Positions 40,686-49,318 of a stretch of 64,000 nt of DNA are shown in pieces. Origin of the DNA: Adlercreutzia wanghongyangiae (lineage in GTDB: Bacteria > Actinomycetota > Coriobacteriia > Coriobacteriales > Eggerthellaceae); contig NZ_JAYMFF010000002.1 in the NCBI RefSeq assembly GCF_035989245.1, positions 186,001 to 250,000 of the forward strand, in the 5' to 3' direction. Position 1 is the first letter of the stretch; each line of letters begins with the position of its first letter. A program made the translations under genes and the position numbers. The notes below the pieces were generated by a model. The model was given only the letters and a program-made list of their open reading frames with translations, had not been told where the DNA came from and made no database searches.

Positions 40686-41294
40686 CTAGGCGGAGGGCGC
40701 CACAGGCTCAATCCGTAGCCTTACCCCCATGCCGGCGGCGAGGGCCTGCACCAAGTCGAGGGTGGGGTTACCGCGCCCCCGCTCGATGCGGCTGATGACC
40801 GCCTGCTGAACACCCGTACGTTCAGACAGCACGCGCTGGGTCATTCCAGCTTCCCGACGGCACTGCGCCAACGTCGCGCCGACTTCGCGAGCCAGAACGT
40901 GCGCCTCGAAATCCCTTCCGCCACGTCCTTCCGCACTTTCACAACTCTCTTCCGGGGCCACCTCCCGCAACAGGAAATCATCCTGCGCGCACGCGCCCAT
41001 CGAAGACATGAGCAGTGCGAACTCGTCATATTCGTCGAGCCCGTTGGCCTTCAGCACCTGACCGATATTCTGCCTGCCGGGCGGAGGGATGCGCTCCTGC
41101 ACCCAGCGAAGACTCAGATCATGACCTACGGAGCGCTCCCCTTTTTGGGCCAGCAGCTCCAGCATAAGCGGAGCATGCTCCGAAGCCCTATCGGAAAGCT
41201 TGATGCTGAACTCGCGCGTTTGCTCATCGTACGAAAGCCACCCGCAGGGAAGCGCACGGCGGCGGCTTCTGTCAACTATGGCAAAGGTTCTCAA
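40686..41294 (-). CDS. Fused HipS-like / XRE helix-turn-helix protein
   Basis: A 202-residue protein in two parts. Residues 1-110 resemble the N-terminal subdomain of HipA or stand-alone HipS (ALPCGWLSYDEQTREFSIKL, then LLAQKGERSVGHDLSLRWVQERIPP). Residues about 135-202 are an XRE-type HTH (LAREVGATLAQCRREAGMTQ, VLSERTGVQQAVISRIERGRG). In known HipBST loci these are two separate proteins. The start is TTG 41294, inside the 3' end of the kinase gene (23-bp overlap); no ATG is available. Probable role: antitoxin and operator binder for the kinase at 41272-42102. A decayed copy lies at 42600-42960. Confidence 0.7.
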   Translation of the reverse strand: MRTFAIVDRSRRRALPCGWLSYDEQTREFSIKLSDRASEHAPLMLELLAQKGERSVGHDLSLRWVQERIPPPGRQNIGQVLKANGLDEYDEFALLMSSMGACAQDDFLLREVAPEESCESAEGRGGRDFEAHVLAREVGATLAQCRREAGMTQRVLSERTGVQQAVISRIERGRGNPTLDLVQALAAGMGVRLRIEPVAPSA

Positions 41295-42102
41295 GGCGAC
41301 ACCACCTTTCCCACACGATGTCCCACATTTTGTCGCGATGCCCCTGCGGCAACGCCCCGTCAAGCCCGCGAAACAGCACCGTGCGATGCTCGGGACTCAA
41401 GGGCTGAGCCAATTGCGCAACGGCTCGCACGTCAACGAAGCGTCGGATGTTTTCCTCAAGGGAACGCGTACCCAGATAGTTGTTCGCGTTCACATCGCTC
41501 AACGGATCGAAGGCCCGCACGCGCTCTGCATCGCCGTAGCAGAAACAGGCAAAGGACAATCCGCTATCGAAGAGCGGCGCCAAGCGCACGGCACCTTCCC
41601 GATCGCGCAGCACCTCGATGTTCGCGCCATGGCGATCGCGGTTGGCGATGAGATAATCCACGATCATCATGTGCTGGATCGCCTCACTCCATCCGAAGCG
41701 ATCCGCCAGTTCCAGGGGCGATTCACCGGGCTTCTTTTCCATATCGTAGAACGTATCGAAGGCGATTTTCCTCTCGCCTTGCTGCCGAAAGCTTCGCGAG
41801 CGGTTGAGCCAGGTGTCGTGCTCAACCCCGTCGATGGACACAAGCGCATGCACCAGCTGGTACTCAAGACGAGGGACGCCCAACAGTCCCATAAGACGAC
41901 TCGCCACCACCTCGTTCGCGCATTCGTGGCCGTAAATACCCCGGTAGCTGTCGTAGCATGAAAGCTTGTAGTACCAAGTCTCAGCGCCGGTCGTTTCCCT
42001 CGCCTTCAAGAAGCAGCCGGCAGTGCCCGACGTATTAGCTCGCTCTGACCAAACAAGCCGCCGCAGGTCCTGGCGCGTTTTCACCACATCCGAGCTTCGC
42101 AT
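41272..42102 (-). CDS. HipA/HipT-like kinase without N-terminal domain
   Basis: A 276-residue protein with HipA-type kinase features: catalytic loop DYLIANRDRHGANIEVLRD (about residues 156-174), metal-binding APLFDSGLSF, and a C-terminal helical part. The N-terminal HipA subdomain is missing and is encoded instead in the next gene, as in HipT of three-part HipBST systems. An ATP-contact Ser/Gly loop near the N-terminus (NTSGTAGCFLKA) may be the regulatory site. ATG 42102 has AAGGAGAG upstream. A 30-bp palindrome lies 20 bp before the start. Confidence 0.75.
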   Translation of the reverse strand: MRSSDVVKTRQDLRRLVWSERANTSGTAGCFLKARETTGAETWYYKLSCYDSYRGIYGHECANEVVASRLMGLLGVPRLEYQLVHALVSIDGVEHDTWLNRSRSFRQQGERKIAFDTFYDMEKKPGESPLELADRFGWSEAIQHMMIVDYLIANRDRHGANIEVLRDREGAVRLAPLFDSGLSFACFCYGDAERVRAFDPLSDVNANNYLGTRSLEENIRRFVDVRAVAQLAQPLSPEHRTVLFRGLDGALPQGHRDKMWDIVWERWCRLENLCHS

Positions 42103-42121
42103 TGCCGCTCTCCTTTTTGCA

Positions 42122-42151
42122 AAAGTATATGATTTAGAAATCATATACTTT
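42122..42151. promoter_or_regulatory. 30-bp perfect palindrome, probable operator of the HipT-like locus
   Basis: AAAGTATATGATTT, AG, AAATCATATACTTT: 14-bp arms without mismatch, strongly A+T rich in a GC-rich region. It ends 20 bp before the kinase start, over the expected promoter. The HTH of the fused partner is the obvious binder. Confidence 0.75.
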
Positions 42152-42186
42152 CGTGAGGGAAAGCACAACATGAAGCTGGAGCAACT

Positions 42187-42525
42187 TTAGCGAGCGCCTG
42201 GCTTTTTCTCCGATTTCGAGGTGAGATGCCACCCCTGGCAGTAGGGACAGCGGTAGACGTGCAGGGGCGGGGCGCCGTGGTCGGAGCACTCGGCGGCGGT
42301 AAGCTCGGCCTCGTAGCGGCTGGCGTAACGGTTCTTGCGCTCGCAGGCCTTGCGGCGCAGGGCGGCCTCGTGGGCCTCGTCCCGCGCAGCGCGCGCGGCC
42401 GACTCGCGAGCAAAGGGGTCGCGTGCGACGGGATCGCCATCGGGAAACAGGCCGTCCACGCCGCCCAGAGACGCCGCGAATTCTTCCTTCTGCTTCTTCC
42501 ACGCTGACCGCTTCTTGCTGCCCAT
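42187..42525 (-). CDS. Small basic protein with a C-terminal zinc-ribbon-like motif
   Basis: A 112-residue basic protein. The C-terminal part has C(x)n...YRCPYCQGWHLTS, with an upstream Cys-Ser-Asp-His; together these could bind zinc. The N-terminus is rich in Lys and Ala. GGAAGG is upstream of the ATG. Short proteins ending CPxCxxWHLT are common in actinobacteria, function unknown. It sits between the intact HipT-like locus and its broken copy. Confidence 0.6.
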   Translation of the reverse strand: MGSKKRSAWKKQKEEFAASLGGVDGLFPDGDPVARDPFARESAARAARDEAHEAALRRKACERKNRYASRYEAELTAAECSDHGAPPLHVYRCPYCQGWHLTSKSEKKPGAR

Positions 42526-42599
42526 GACGCTTTCCTTCCAGGCTGAACCAGAGTCGTCTCCCAGGTTACCATGCTACCAATATTAGTATCGATAACGTC

Positions 42600-42960
42600 G
42601 CCATATTCGTCGAGCCCATTTGCTTTCAACACCTGGCCGATGTTCTGTCTGCCAAGCGGGGAATGCGCTCCTGCACCCAGCGAAGACTCAGATCATGACC
42701 TACGGAGCGCTCCCCTTTTTGGGCCAGCAGCTCCAACATGAGCGGGGCATGCTCCGAAGCCCTATCGGAAAGCTCGATGCCGAACTGACGCGTTTGCTCA
42801 TCGTACGAGAGCCATCCGCAGGGAAGCGCACGGCGGCGGCTTCCGTCAACTATGGCAAAGGTTCTCAAGGCGACACCACCTCATTCGCAGAATGTCACAC
42901 ATCTTGTCGCGATGGCCCCGCGGCAACGCTCCCTCAAGCCCGAAGAGCGGCACCGGCGAG
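42600..42960 (-). pseudogene. Decayed second copy of the HipS-like and kinase genes
   Basis: Bases 42600-42890 are nearly identical to 41025-41310. The HipS-like frame starts at TTG 42868 and follows the intact protein to LRWVQERIP, then a one-base loss near 42657 (CAAGCGGGGAATG against CGGGCGGAGGGATG) shifts it to a stop at 42626. The HTH half is missing. Upstream, bases up to about 42960 still encode the last residues of the kinase (GLEGALPRGHRDKMCDI on the minus strand) and then similarity ends. A tandem duplication followed by decay is the simplest reading. Confidence 0.8.
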
Positions 42961-43198
42961 GCATCTTCGCCCACCCCGAAACCCCCGAGCGCCCCCGCTC
43001 CCCCAGTCGCCTTTTGGAATGGAACCTGTGACCTGCCGTCAACACTGTCATTCTCGCAACAGTTGCCCTACCAACGCTCATCCTTTCTCGAGGCTTTACG
43101 CTCAACCATGAGTGAAAGAGTAAGAATAGCGCCATCCGAAGAGGCACCGACTGGCTGGCAGAGCCGATGCCCCAAGCCATCTTTGGGAGGAGCACCCC

Positions 43199-44812
43199 AT
43201 GCGCGAACAAGAACTCACCCGCCGCAACTTCATCGGACTTGCCGGCGCAGCGGCCGCCGGAGCCGCGGCCCTGGGCCTGGCCGGTTGCGCGCCGCAGACC
43301 GATAGCGCCCACGCCGCCGGCGGCGGAGCCGCAGCTGCCGTGCCCGCGAGCTGGGACGAGGAGTACGACGTGGTCGTGTGCGGCGCGGGCATCGCTGGCC
43401 TGGCCGCCGGCATCTGCGCGGCCCGCGAGGGCAACGGCGCCAAAGTGCTCATCGTGGAAAAGGACGTCACCCCCAACGGCAACAGCCCCTTCTGCGCCGG
43501 ATCTATGCTGTACTGCGACGACGCCGACGCCTTCGGCGTATACCTGAAGGCCATGCTGGGCGACCACACCCCCGACGACGTGCAGAAGGCCTTCTGCCAG
43601 GCGCTTACCGAGAACCTGGACTGGCTGTACGAGCTGGGCGCCAAGGAAGAGTGGCTGGACATCGGCGCACCGGCCACCGAGCCCGACCCCGCCAAGGGCG
43701 CCGAATGGCCCGAGCTTGAGAACTGGTGGACCTACGGACGCATTAAGTTCAAGACCAAGGACACCGACGGCCCCACCCACGTGCACACCTTCTTCGAGCA
43801 AACCGCCGAGAGCACCGAGAACCTGACCATCGAGTTCTCCACGCCCATGGAATCGCTTGTGCAAGACCCCGAGACGAAAACCATTTTGGGCATCGTAGCC
43901 GACGGGAAGAACATCAAGGCCAACAAGGGCGTCATCATGTGCACCGGCGGTTTCGAGAGCGACCCCGACATGCTGTACAACTTCACCGGCGTCACGGGCT
44001 GCGTGCCCTACGCTGGCAAAGCCAACACGGGCGACGGCCATCGTGCGTGCGCGGCCATCGGGGCGGGCTTCTGGCACATGTACGGCGGTGCGCAGTACTG
44101 GACGGCCCTGCGCAACCTGGACAACACCGAGTTCGTATCCACCGTGTGGAACTTCACGAAGAAGAACCTGGGCATCACCGTGGGCGTGAGCGGCCGCCGC
44201 TTCTACATGGACTACGACGCTTGCAGCTGCCCCAGCAGCCCCTACGCCGAGCCCGGCAGCGACATTCACCTGAACATGGGCTACCGCCACGGCATCACGA
44301 ACTTCGGCGGCACGTGGAACCACCTGCCGCTGCCCGAGACCACCTGGTTTATCTTCGACGCCGACGCCATGGCCAACGGCGAGATCTTCACCGACATCAC
44401 CACCGATCCCGTAGCCGACGGTTGGGCGCTGGAAGCCGCCAGCATCGAAGAACTGGCTGGTAAGATCGAGGTGCCCGCGGAAGAGCTGACCGCCACCGTG
44501 GCCCAGTGGAACGAGTTCTGCGACCGCGGCGCCGACATGGCGTTCTACCGCCCGGCCGATACGCTGACGCCCATCAAGACCGGCCCGTTCTACGCCATGC
44601 GCTGCGTGCCGGCTATGCTGAACACCGACGGCGGCCCCACGCGCGACGCCCAGGGCCAGATTCTCGACCCGTTCGGTAAGCCCATTCCGCACCTGTACTC
44701 TGCCGGCGAGTTCGGCAGCGTGTGGGGGCACCTGTACCAGGGCACCGGCAACGTGGGCGAGTGCGCCGCCTTCGGTCGCATCGCCGCCCGCAGCGCTCTC
44801 GCGAACGCCTAG
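43199..44812 (+). CDS. Tat-exported FAD-dependent fumarate-reductase-like protein
   Basis: A 537-residue flavoprotein. Twin-arginine signal TRRNFIGLAG (residues 8-17) with Cys lipobox-like LAGC, then an FAD-binding Rossmann motif VVVCGAGIAGLAAGICAARE (about residues 60-79), and a C-terminal FAD-binding end (GNVGECAAFGRIAARSA). This is the flavocytochrome-c flavin subunit family, which reduces fumarate, urocanate, cinnamates or other enoates in gut Coriobacteriia. No haem domain and no FMN-binding domain, so a partner electron donor is needed. GGGAGGAG precedes the ATG. Substrate unknown. Confidence 0.88.
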   Translation: MREQELTRRNFIGLAGAAAAGAAALGLAGCAPQTDSAHAAGGGAAAAVPASWDEEYDVVVCGAGIAGLAAGICAAREGNGAKVLIVEKDVTPNGNSPFCAGSMLYCDDADAFGVYLKAMLGDHTPDDVQKAFCQALTENLDWLYELGAKEEWLDIGAPATEPDPAKGAEWPELENWWTYGRIKFKTKDTDGPTHVHTFFEQTAESTENLTIEFSTPMESLVQDPETKTILGIVADGKNIKANKGVIMCTGGFESDPDMLYNFTGVTGCVPYAGKANTGDGHRACAAIGAGFWHMYGGAQYWTALRNLDNTEFVSTVWNFTKKNLGITVGVSGRRFYMDYDACSCPSSPYAEPGSDIHLNMGYRHGITNFGGTWNHLPLPETTWFIFDADAMANGEIFTDITTDPVADGWALEAASIEELAGKIEVPAEELTATVAQWNEFCDRGADMAFYRPADTLTPIKTGPFYAMRCVPAMLNTDGGPTRDAQGQILDPFGKPIPHLYSAGEFGSVWGHLYQGTGNVGECAAFGRIAARSALANA

Positions 44813-44822
44813 TGCACAACAC

Positions 44823-44855
44823 CGGCGGGCGTCCTCACCGCGAGGACGCCCGCCG
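44823..44855. terminator. Strong hairpin between convergent genes
   Basis: CGGCGGGCGTCCTC pairs with GAGGACGCCCGCCG with a 5-nt loop. It separates the flavoprotein from the convergent surface-protein gene and can serve both strands. Confidence 0.7.
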
Positions 44856-44879
44856 AAACATGAGTAGGTCAGTTAGCCC

Positions 44880-47800
44880 CTACACGGTGGCGAGCTTGCG
44901 GTTGGTAGCGCGCACCTTGCGATGCAGCAGGAACAGCCACGCGGCGCACACCAGCAGAACCACGGCAGCCCACAGGAAGTCGAAGGGGCACAAGGCCAAC
45001 GTCGCCAAAGCTGCAGCGGCCACGCCGATCAGCCCGAACACCGCATAGTCCGTCAGCCTCATGCGACGGCGAAGCTCTTCGGCATCGGAAGTCGCAATCG
45101 CGCCGGGCGCCGCGCTACCCGCGATCGCGCCGGGTGCCGTGGCATCACCCGTGCCAGCCAGCCCCATGCCATCCGCCGCAACATCGCGGCCCATGGCGCG
45201 GGCACGACGCAGCAGGCGACGGCGCGCGAACGATTCCAGGCGCAGCTTCATCATGCCGTAGGCCGAAGCCAGGACCATCAGCAGCGCGAACAGCGGATGC
45301 AGCGGACACGGCCCGAAGAAGTCGCCCGTTTGGGCCAGCGCCAACTGGGTGTAGTGGCCGCCGTACCCTTCCAGACCGCTGCTGCTGCCGCTGCTACCCG
45401 AGCGCACGCCACCCGCGGGCAGCGTCGTCTGCACGAACTCGGCCCGCACATCGTAGGTCACCCGCAGCGTCGTGGTGTTGCCCGCAGAATCGGAGAACAC
45501 CTGCTCCACCTGCCACACCCCCGGCTTCGATCGATCCACCGAGGTCACCGGCAGTCCCTCGCTGTCGAACAGCGACACCGGGCTGCTGGTAATGGCACCG
45601 TCGACCAGCGTGGAGGCCACATCGTAGCGCTTGGCGAACAAAGCGGCGAAATCGGCCGGGGTCATCACGCCCTCGCGCAGGCCCACCACGATGGTGTCCT
45701 CAATCACGGCATGGCGCAGGCCGTTGGCGTCCTCCTGCACCGACACGGGGCCCAGCGGCCGCCCCGGCAGCGGGTCGTCGGGGTCCACCACGCTCACCGA
45801 CGGTGTGCCGGCCGTGGTGCCACCCGAGTTGTCCAGCGGCGGCTTCGGGGTGGGATTGCTGGCCACCAGGTTGTAACTCAGTCGCAAAAGCGTGGTGTTG
45901 CCCTCGGCGTCGGCCACCTTGTAGCGAATGAGATAGGTGGTCGGGAACCCCTTGTTGATGAACGTCACCTTCTTGCCCGACGCATCGGCAATGGACATGC
46001 TCACGAACCGCGGCGCGTCGTCGCCCGTAGCCGACAGGAAGGCGTAGCGGTTCAGCACCAGCGACCGCACCTCGCCCTCGGAAAGCACCGCGCCCAAATC
46101 CACCGGCACGGTCATGGCGTCGTCAACCACGCCGTGATGGTTGCCGGCCTCGTCCACATAAGGCGGCTCAACGGGGTTCAGCGGCGCGGGAATAACGCCG
46201 GAATGATTGGGGTCATCGGGGTCGGGCTGGGAAACCACCAGGGGAATCTTCGAAGCCACCAGATGGTAGGTCAGCGCCACCGTCGTAGTGTTGCCCGCGG
46301 AATCGGCCAGCGTGTACGCAATGCGGTAGTCGGCCGGCCGCGACAAGTCGATGCGCTCCACCGCCGCGTCGTCAGCCAGGCGCACCATGGAATCCACGGC
46401 AATGGAAGGCGTGGAGCCATCGGCGCACGCCGGCGTGTAGTGGCGCAGCAGCAGCGCCTTCGCGGCGGCCTCGCCCATAATGCCCGCCATGGTGCCCTCG
46501 GTCACCTCCATCGACACGCGCGCATGCTGGGTGCCGTCGGGGTCCACCGTGGGCGGCCCGTCGGGCGTGATGGGCGTACGCGGCGGGGTGGGATCGCCCG
46601 GGTCGCCAGGGTTGGAAGGCGCACCCGGGCCGCCCGGGTTGCCGCCGCCCGTGCCGTCAGGGTCGCCGGGGTCGGTGCCCGGGCCACCCGGGTACACCTC
46701 GGGATACGCCGGCTTCACCAGGCGATAAGTCAGATTCACCGTGGTGGTGTTGCCTTGCTTGTCGGTTACCACGCGGCGCACCAGGCACGACCCCGGCTGC
46801 GTGGTGGGCAGCGAGCCGGCCGCCAGCGCCGAGCCGTCGGCAGCCAGAAGCTCGGTGGTTTGGGTCAGGCCGCCGGCCACGCCCGTGGTGAACGTGTAGC
46901 GGTAGTTCATCAGCGCCTCGGCGTCGGCGGCGTCGAAGGAGCCACCGAACAGCGCACCGGACGGGTCGGCCACCTGGGTGACCGTCTCGTTGATCACGGC
47001 ATGGGTGGTGCCGTCGTCGGCGTCGGTCACCTCGGGGTCGGGCACCGGGTCTTTGTCACCCAGCGGCGGCCCCACCGGGTCGGCCCCGCCGCCCGGCAAG
47101 CTGGGCTGGGGCCGCGAAGGCGTAGGCGGCTGCACGCCGGCCACACGCACGGGCGCGCTCTTGTTGCCCGCGGCGTCCTCCACCACGTAGTAGCCGTTGG
47201 CCAGCCCCGACACCGCCTGAGACGCCGCCCCGTTGCCACCAGTAAGGCTGAACTGCTTCGTCAGCTGCGCGTTCGACCCATCGGCGGCCGTGCGGTAGAG
47301 CCGCCACACGCCCGAAGTGGCCTTGGAACCGTCGGAAGGCACATCGCTTACCGTGAGCACCCCCGACGTGGCATCGAACGTGGCCGTGGGCGCCGACGTG
47401 TCGACCTTCAGCGTGTCGGTAGCCGTTTGCGAGGTCACGCCCGTATCGGGGTCGGAACCTTGCAGCGTCAGCGGAAGGTTGGCCGTGTCATCAGAGCGCG
47501 TCCAGGTGCGATTAGCACTGGTCAGCGTGGCGGTGGGCAGCGCGTCCCCCGTCTTGGTAAGCGTTAGCTGAGGAACGCCGCCAGCCGTTAAGACACCAGG
47601 GAAGAAGGTGAACGTAACAGGAGAATTGTTCCACCCATTCGCATTAGCAAGCGGACGCCGCGCAAAATGGAATGACGTACCAGCCCCCGTGCCCGGGTTC
47701 TCGGGGTCGATGTCCCCTGGCGCAGGCGTGATGGGACGCTCGTTCAGCAGCGTTTTCGTAAGCGAGGCGGAACCATCGAACATATCGTCAGTAATCACCT

Positions 47801-48938
47801 GGCCCACGACCACCGCCGCCCCATTTGATTGGTTGATTCTGCCGTAGTATTCAATGACAGAATCGTTGGCGGTATTGTTGACGTTATTCGTACCCTTCAG
47901 CGTGACCGGCACACCCGTGGAGCTATTGATGTTTCCAGACACGGCGGCCCCATCAACTTTAACCACTTTTGATGTGTCGATTGTGATGTTTTTCGTAACA
48001 GCGGCGTCTAGCTTGAAGTGCGCCTTGAACTTCTCGCCTGCCGATTTATTGTCATTGTTGTACACGCTGCACACAACACGCACTGGTGTGTTTGGTTTAA
48101 CCGCATCCGTTGCTTTAATCTCTTCACTAGTATTTGTGTTATAAACCCTAATGCTCCTTATCGCAGGATTAAGATGAGGAAGAGACATCGAATTGAATGT
48201 TAAGTACACCGATTGCCCTGGGTTCAAAGTGGGCAACCCGCCAGATGCCCTATAAGCTGCAAGCGTCCCCATGATGTCAATGTATGCGCTTTCTGCCGAA
48301 CCTATGGTCGTAGTCGAAAGGGCCACCGACACACTTTGCGATCCTGCTGAAAGGGACAGAGTTCTTGAGGAAGCAACATACTTGAAAGTCACGTTATAGC
48401 TGTTGGCCGCTGGTATCGCAATCTGGGTAGATGGACGCGGTGTTCCAGCGGTGTTGACCATATCTTTAACAACCATATAGTGCTCGAGACCTGCAATTTT
48501 TGCGTGCTGCTTTTGAAGGGAAATGACAGCACCATCCAATTTGGTAGCATCGTTTGTGGTCGCTAAGCCAGCATTGATATTGAACCCAACCGAATCATTG
48601 TCCGCGTGGACACTAAGACCTCGGAAATCAACACTCGCCGCAATGCTCCAATCGCAGAGGAGCGACACTTTCTCCTTAGACACAAAGGCAGCCGATGATG
48701 ACCGGCTGGTCGCGTCCACGGCCTGATAATAACTAGGCGAATCAGTGCAACATGCACGAAGCGTAGCACCATTGATTTGGCCCACAGTACCGCAACGATT
48801 AGATATAACGAAAAAGTCTTTGTAATTCGTCGTGCCCGCCCAATCGGCTTGTGCTTCCTCCACCTGAGAGGCGGGAATGCCGGGCACTAGCGTAACGACA
48901 ATCAGAGCGGCAAGTGCGATGCGAGTTGCACGAGACAA
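44880..48938 (-). CDS. Very large surface protein with repeated Ig-like domains
   Basis: About 1352 residues: a signal peptide (TRIALAALIVVTLVPGIPASQ), a large N-terminal adhesin-like region (to about residue 400), an Ig-like domain, a Pro/Gly/Asp-rich hinge, four repeats of about 110 residues each ending like SAGNTTTVALTYHL (about residues 640-1170), and a C-terminal part with two or three hydrophobic helices instead of LPXTG. The only in-frame start is TTG 48938 without good ribosome site. Nine consecutive G bases just upstream put a better ATG out of frame by one base, see the poly-G feature. The first third (47.5-48.9 kb) is visibly less GC-rich than the rest, suggesting exchange of the exposed part. 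Confidence 0.8.
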   Translation of the reverse strand: MSRATRIALAALIVVTLVPGIPASQVEEAQADWAGTTNYKDFFVISNRCGTVGQINGATLRACCTDSPSYYQAVDATSRSSSAAFVSKEKVSLLCDWSIAASVDFRGLSVHADNDSVGFNINAGLATTNDATKLDGAVISLQKQHAKIAGLEHYMVVKDMVNTAGTPRPSTQIAIPAANSYNVTFKYVASSRTLSLSAGSQSVSVALSTTTIGSAESAYIDIMGTLAAYRASGGLPTLNPGQSVYLTFNSMSLPHLNPAIRSIRVYNTNTSEEIKATDAVKPNTPVRVVCSVYNNDNKSAGEKFKAHFKLDAAVTKNITIDTSKVVKVDGAAVSGNINSSTGVPVTLKGTNNVNNTANDSVIEYYGRINQSNGAAVVVGQVITDDMFDGSASLTKTLLNERPITPAPGDIDPENPGTGAGTSFHFARRPLANANGWNNSPVTFTFFPGVLTAGGVPQLTLTKTGDALPTATLTSANRTWTRSDDTANLPLTLQGSDPDTGVTSQTATDTLKVDTSAPTATFDATSGVLTVSDVPSDGSKATSGVWRLYRTAADGSNAQLTKQFSLTGGNGAASQAVSGLANGYYVVEDAAGNKSAPVRVAGVQPPTPSRPQPSLPGGGADPVGPPLGDKDPVPDPEVTDADDGTTHAVINETVTQVADPSGALFGGSFDAADAEALMNYRYTFTTGVAGGLTQTTELLAADGSALAAGSLPTTQPGSCLVRRVVTDKQGNTTTVNLTYRLVKPAYPEVYPGGPGTDPGDPDGTGGGNPGGPGAPSNPGDPGDPTPPRTPITPDGPPTVDPDGTQHARVSMEVTEGTMAGIMGEAAAKALLLRHYTPACADGSTPSIAVDSMVRLADDAAVERIDLSRPADYRIAYTLADSAGNTTTVALTYHLVASKIPLVVSQPDPDDPNHSGVIPAPLNPVEPPYVDEAGNHHGVVDDAMTVPVDLGAVLSEGEVRSLVLNRYAFLSATGDDAPRFVSMSIADASGKKVTFINKGFPTTYLIRYKVADAEGNTTLLRLSYNLVASNPTPKPPLDNSGGTTAGTPSVSVVDPDDPLPGRPLGPVSVQEDANGLRHAVIEDTIVVGLREGVMTPADFAALFAKRYDVASTLVDGAITSSPVSLFDSEGLPVTSVDRSKPGVWQVEQVFSDSAGNTTTLRVTYDVRAEFVQTTLPAGGVRSGSSGSSSGLEGYGGHYTQLALAQTGDFFGPCPLHPLFALLMVLASAYGMMKLRLESFARRRLLRRARAMGRDVAADGMGLAGTGDATAPGAIAGSAAPGAIATSDAEELRRRMRLTDYAVFGLIGVAAAALATLALCPFDFLWAAVVLLVCAAWLFLLHRKVRATNRKLATV

Positions 48939-48954
48939 GCCTTTGCGCAGAGAG

Positions 48955-48963
48955 CCCCCCCCC
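48955..48963 (-). promoter_or_regulatory. Poly-G tract at the surface-protein start (possible phase switch)
   Basis: Nine Cs on the plus strand (nine Gs on the coding strand). An ATG at 49020 opens a frame MTSAKAEKGELRRPALKRP that enters the tract. With 9 Gs this frame does not join the surface protein; with 8 or 11 it would run on into LRKGLSRATRIALAALIVVT, a normal signal peptide. Slippage in the tract could thus switch production. Confidence 0.55.
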
Positions 48964-49157
48964 AGGCCGCTTAAGCGCCGGACGGCGCAGCTCTCCCTTC
49001 TCTGCTTTCGCGGAGGTCATGGTATACACCCCATTTCAAACGCCAGATGGCTTACCCAATTCTCTCAATGCGTGTATATTCCCGTCGTTTCTGAAATGGT
49101 TCAAATTCCGCCAAACTTTTTCGGCGAGGTGGCCGCGCCTCGTAAGTCGTCGCTGCC

Positions 49158-49187
49158 TTTATACCATTCGATGCGAAAACAGCTCAA
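49158..49187 (-). promoter_or_regulatory. Possible promoter of the surface-protein gene
   Basis: On the minus strand TTGAGC, an 18-bp spacer and TATAAA lie about 140 bp before the ATG at 49020. The surrounding 49060-49210 stretch is the most A+T-rich part of the 380-bp gap to the divergent sigma gene. No further gene is seen in the gap. Confidence 0.35.
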
Positions 49188-49318
49188 AAAAGATTTTGGT
49201 TTTCCCGAGGATGGGCGGGCGAACTTTCGACCCGATGGCAGCGCGCTTCTTGCAGCGAAAGCAATGCTGCTTCATCATGGAAAGCCAGCCCGCGCCATCC
49301 CCTTCCGAAGGAGCCTCC

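Noticed and set aside
40620..42390. Shared CCTCGTGGGCCTCGTCCCGC at about 40623 and 42369
   Set aside because: Only about 20 bases match and the flanks differ; a chance match of GC-rich sequence is likely.
45840..47000. Repeats in the surface-protein gene as a CRISPR or DNA repeat array
   Set aside because: The repetition is at protein-domain level, about 110 residues each; DNA units are diverged and have no spacers. No CRISPR array was seen anywhere in the window.
44922..47567. A forward open frame of about 880 codons over the surface-protein gene
   Set aside because: Antisense to a gene with clear repeats and signal peptide; translation has no domain-like pattern.
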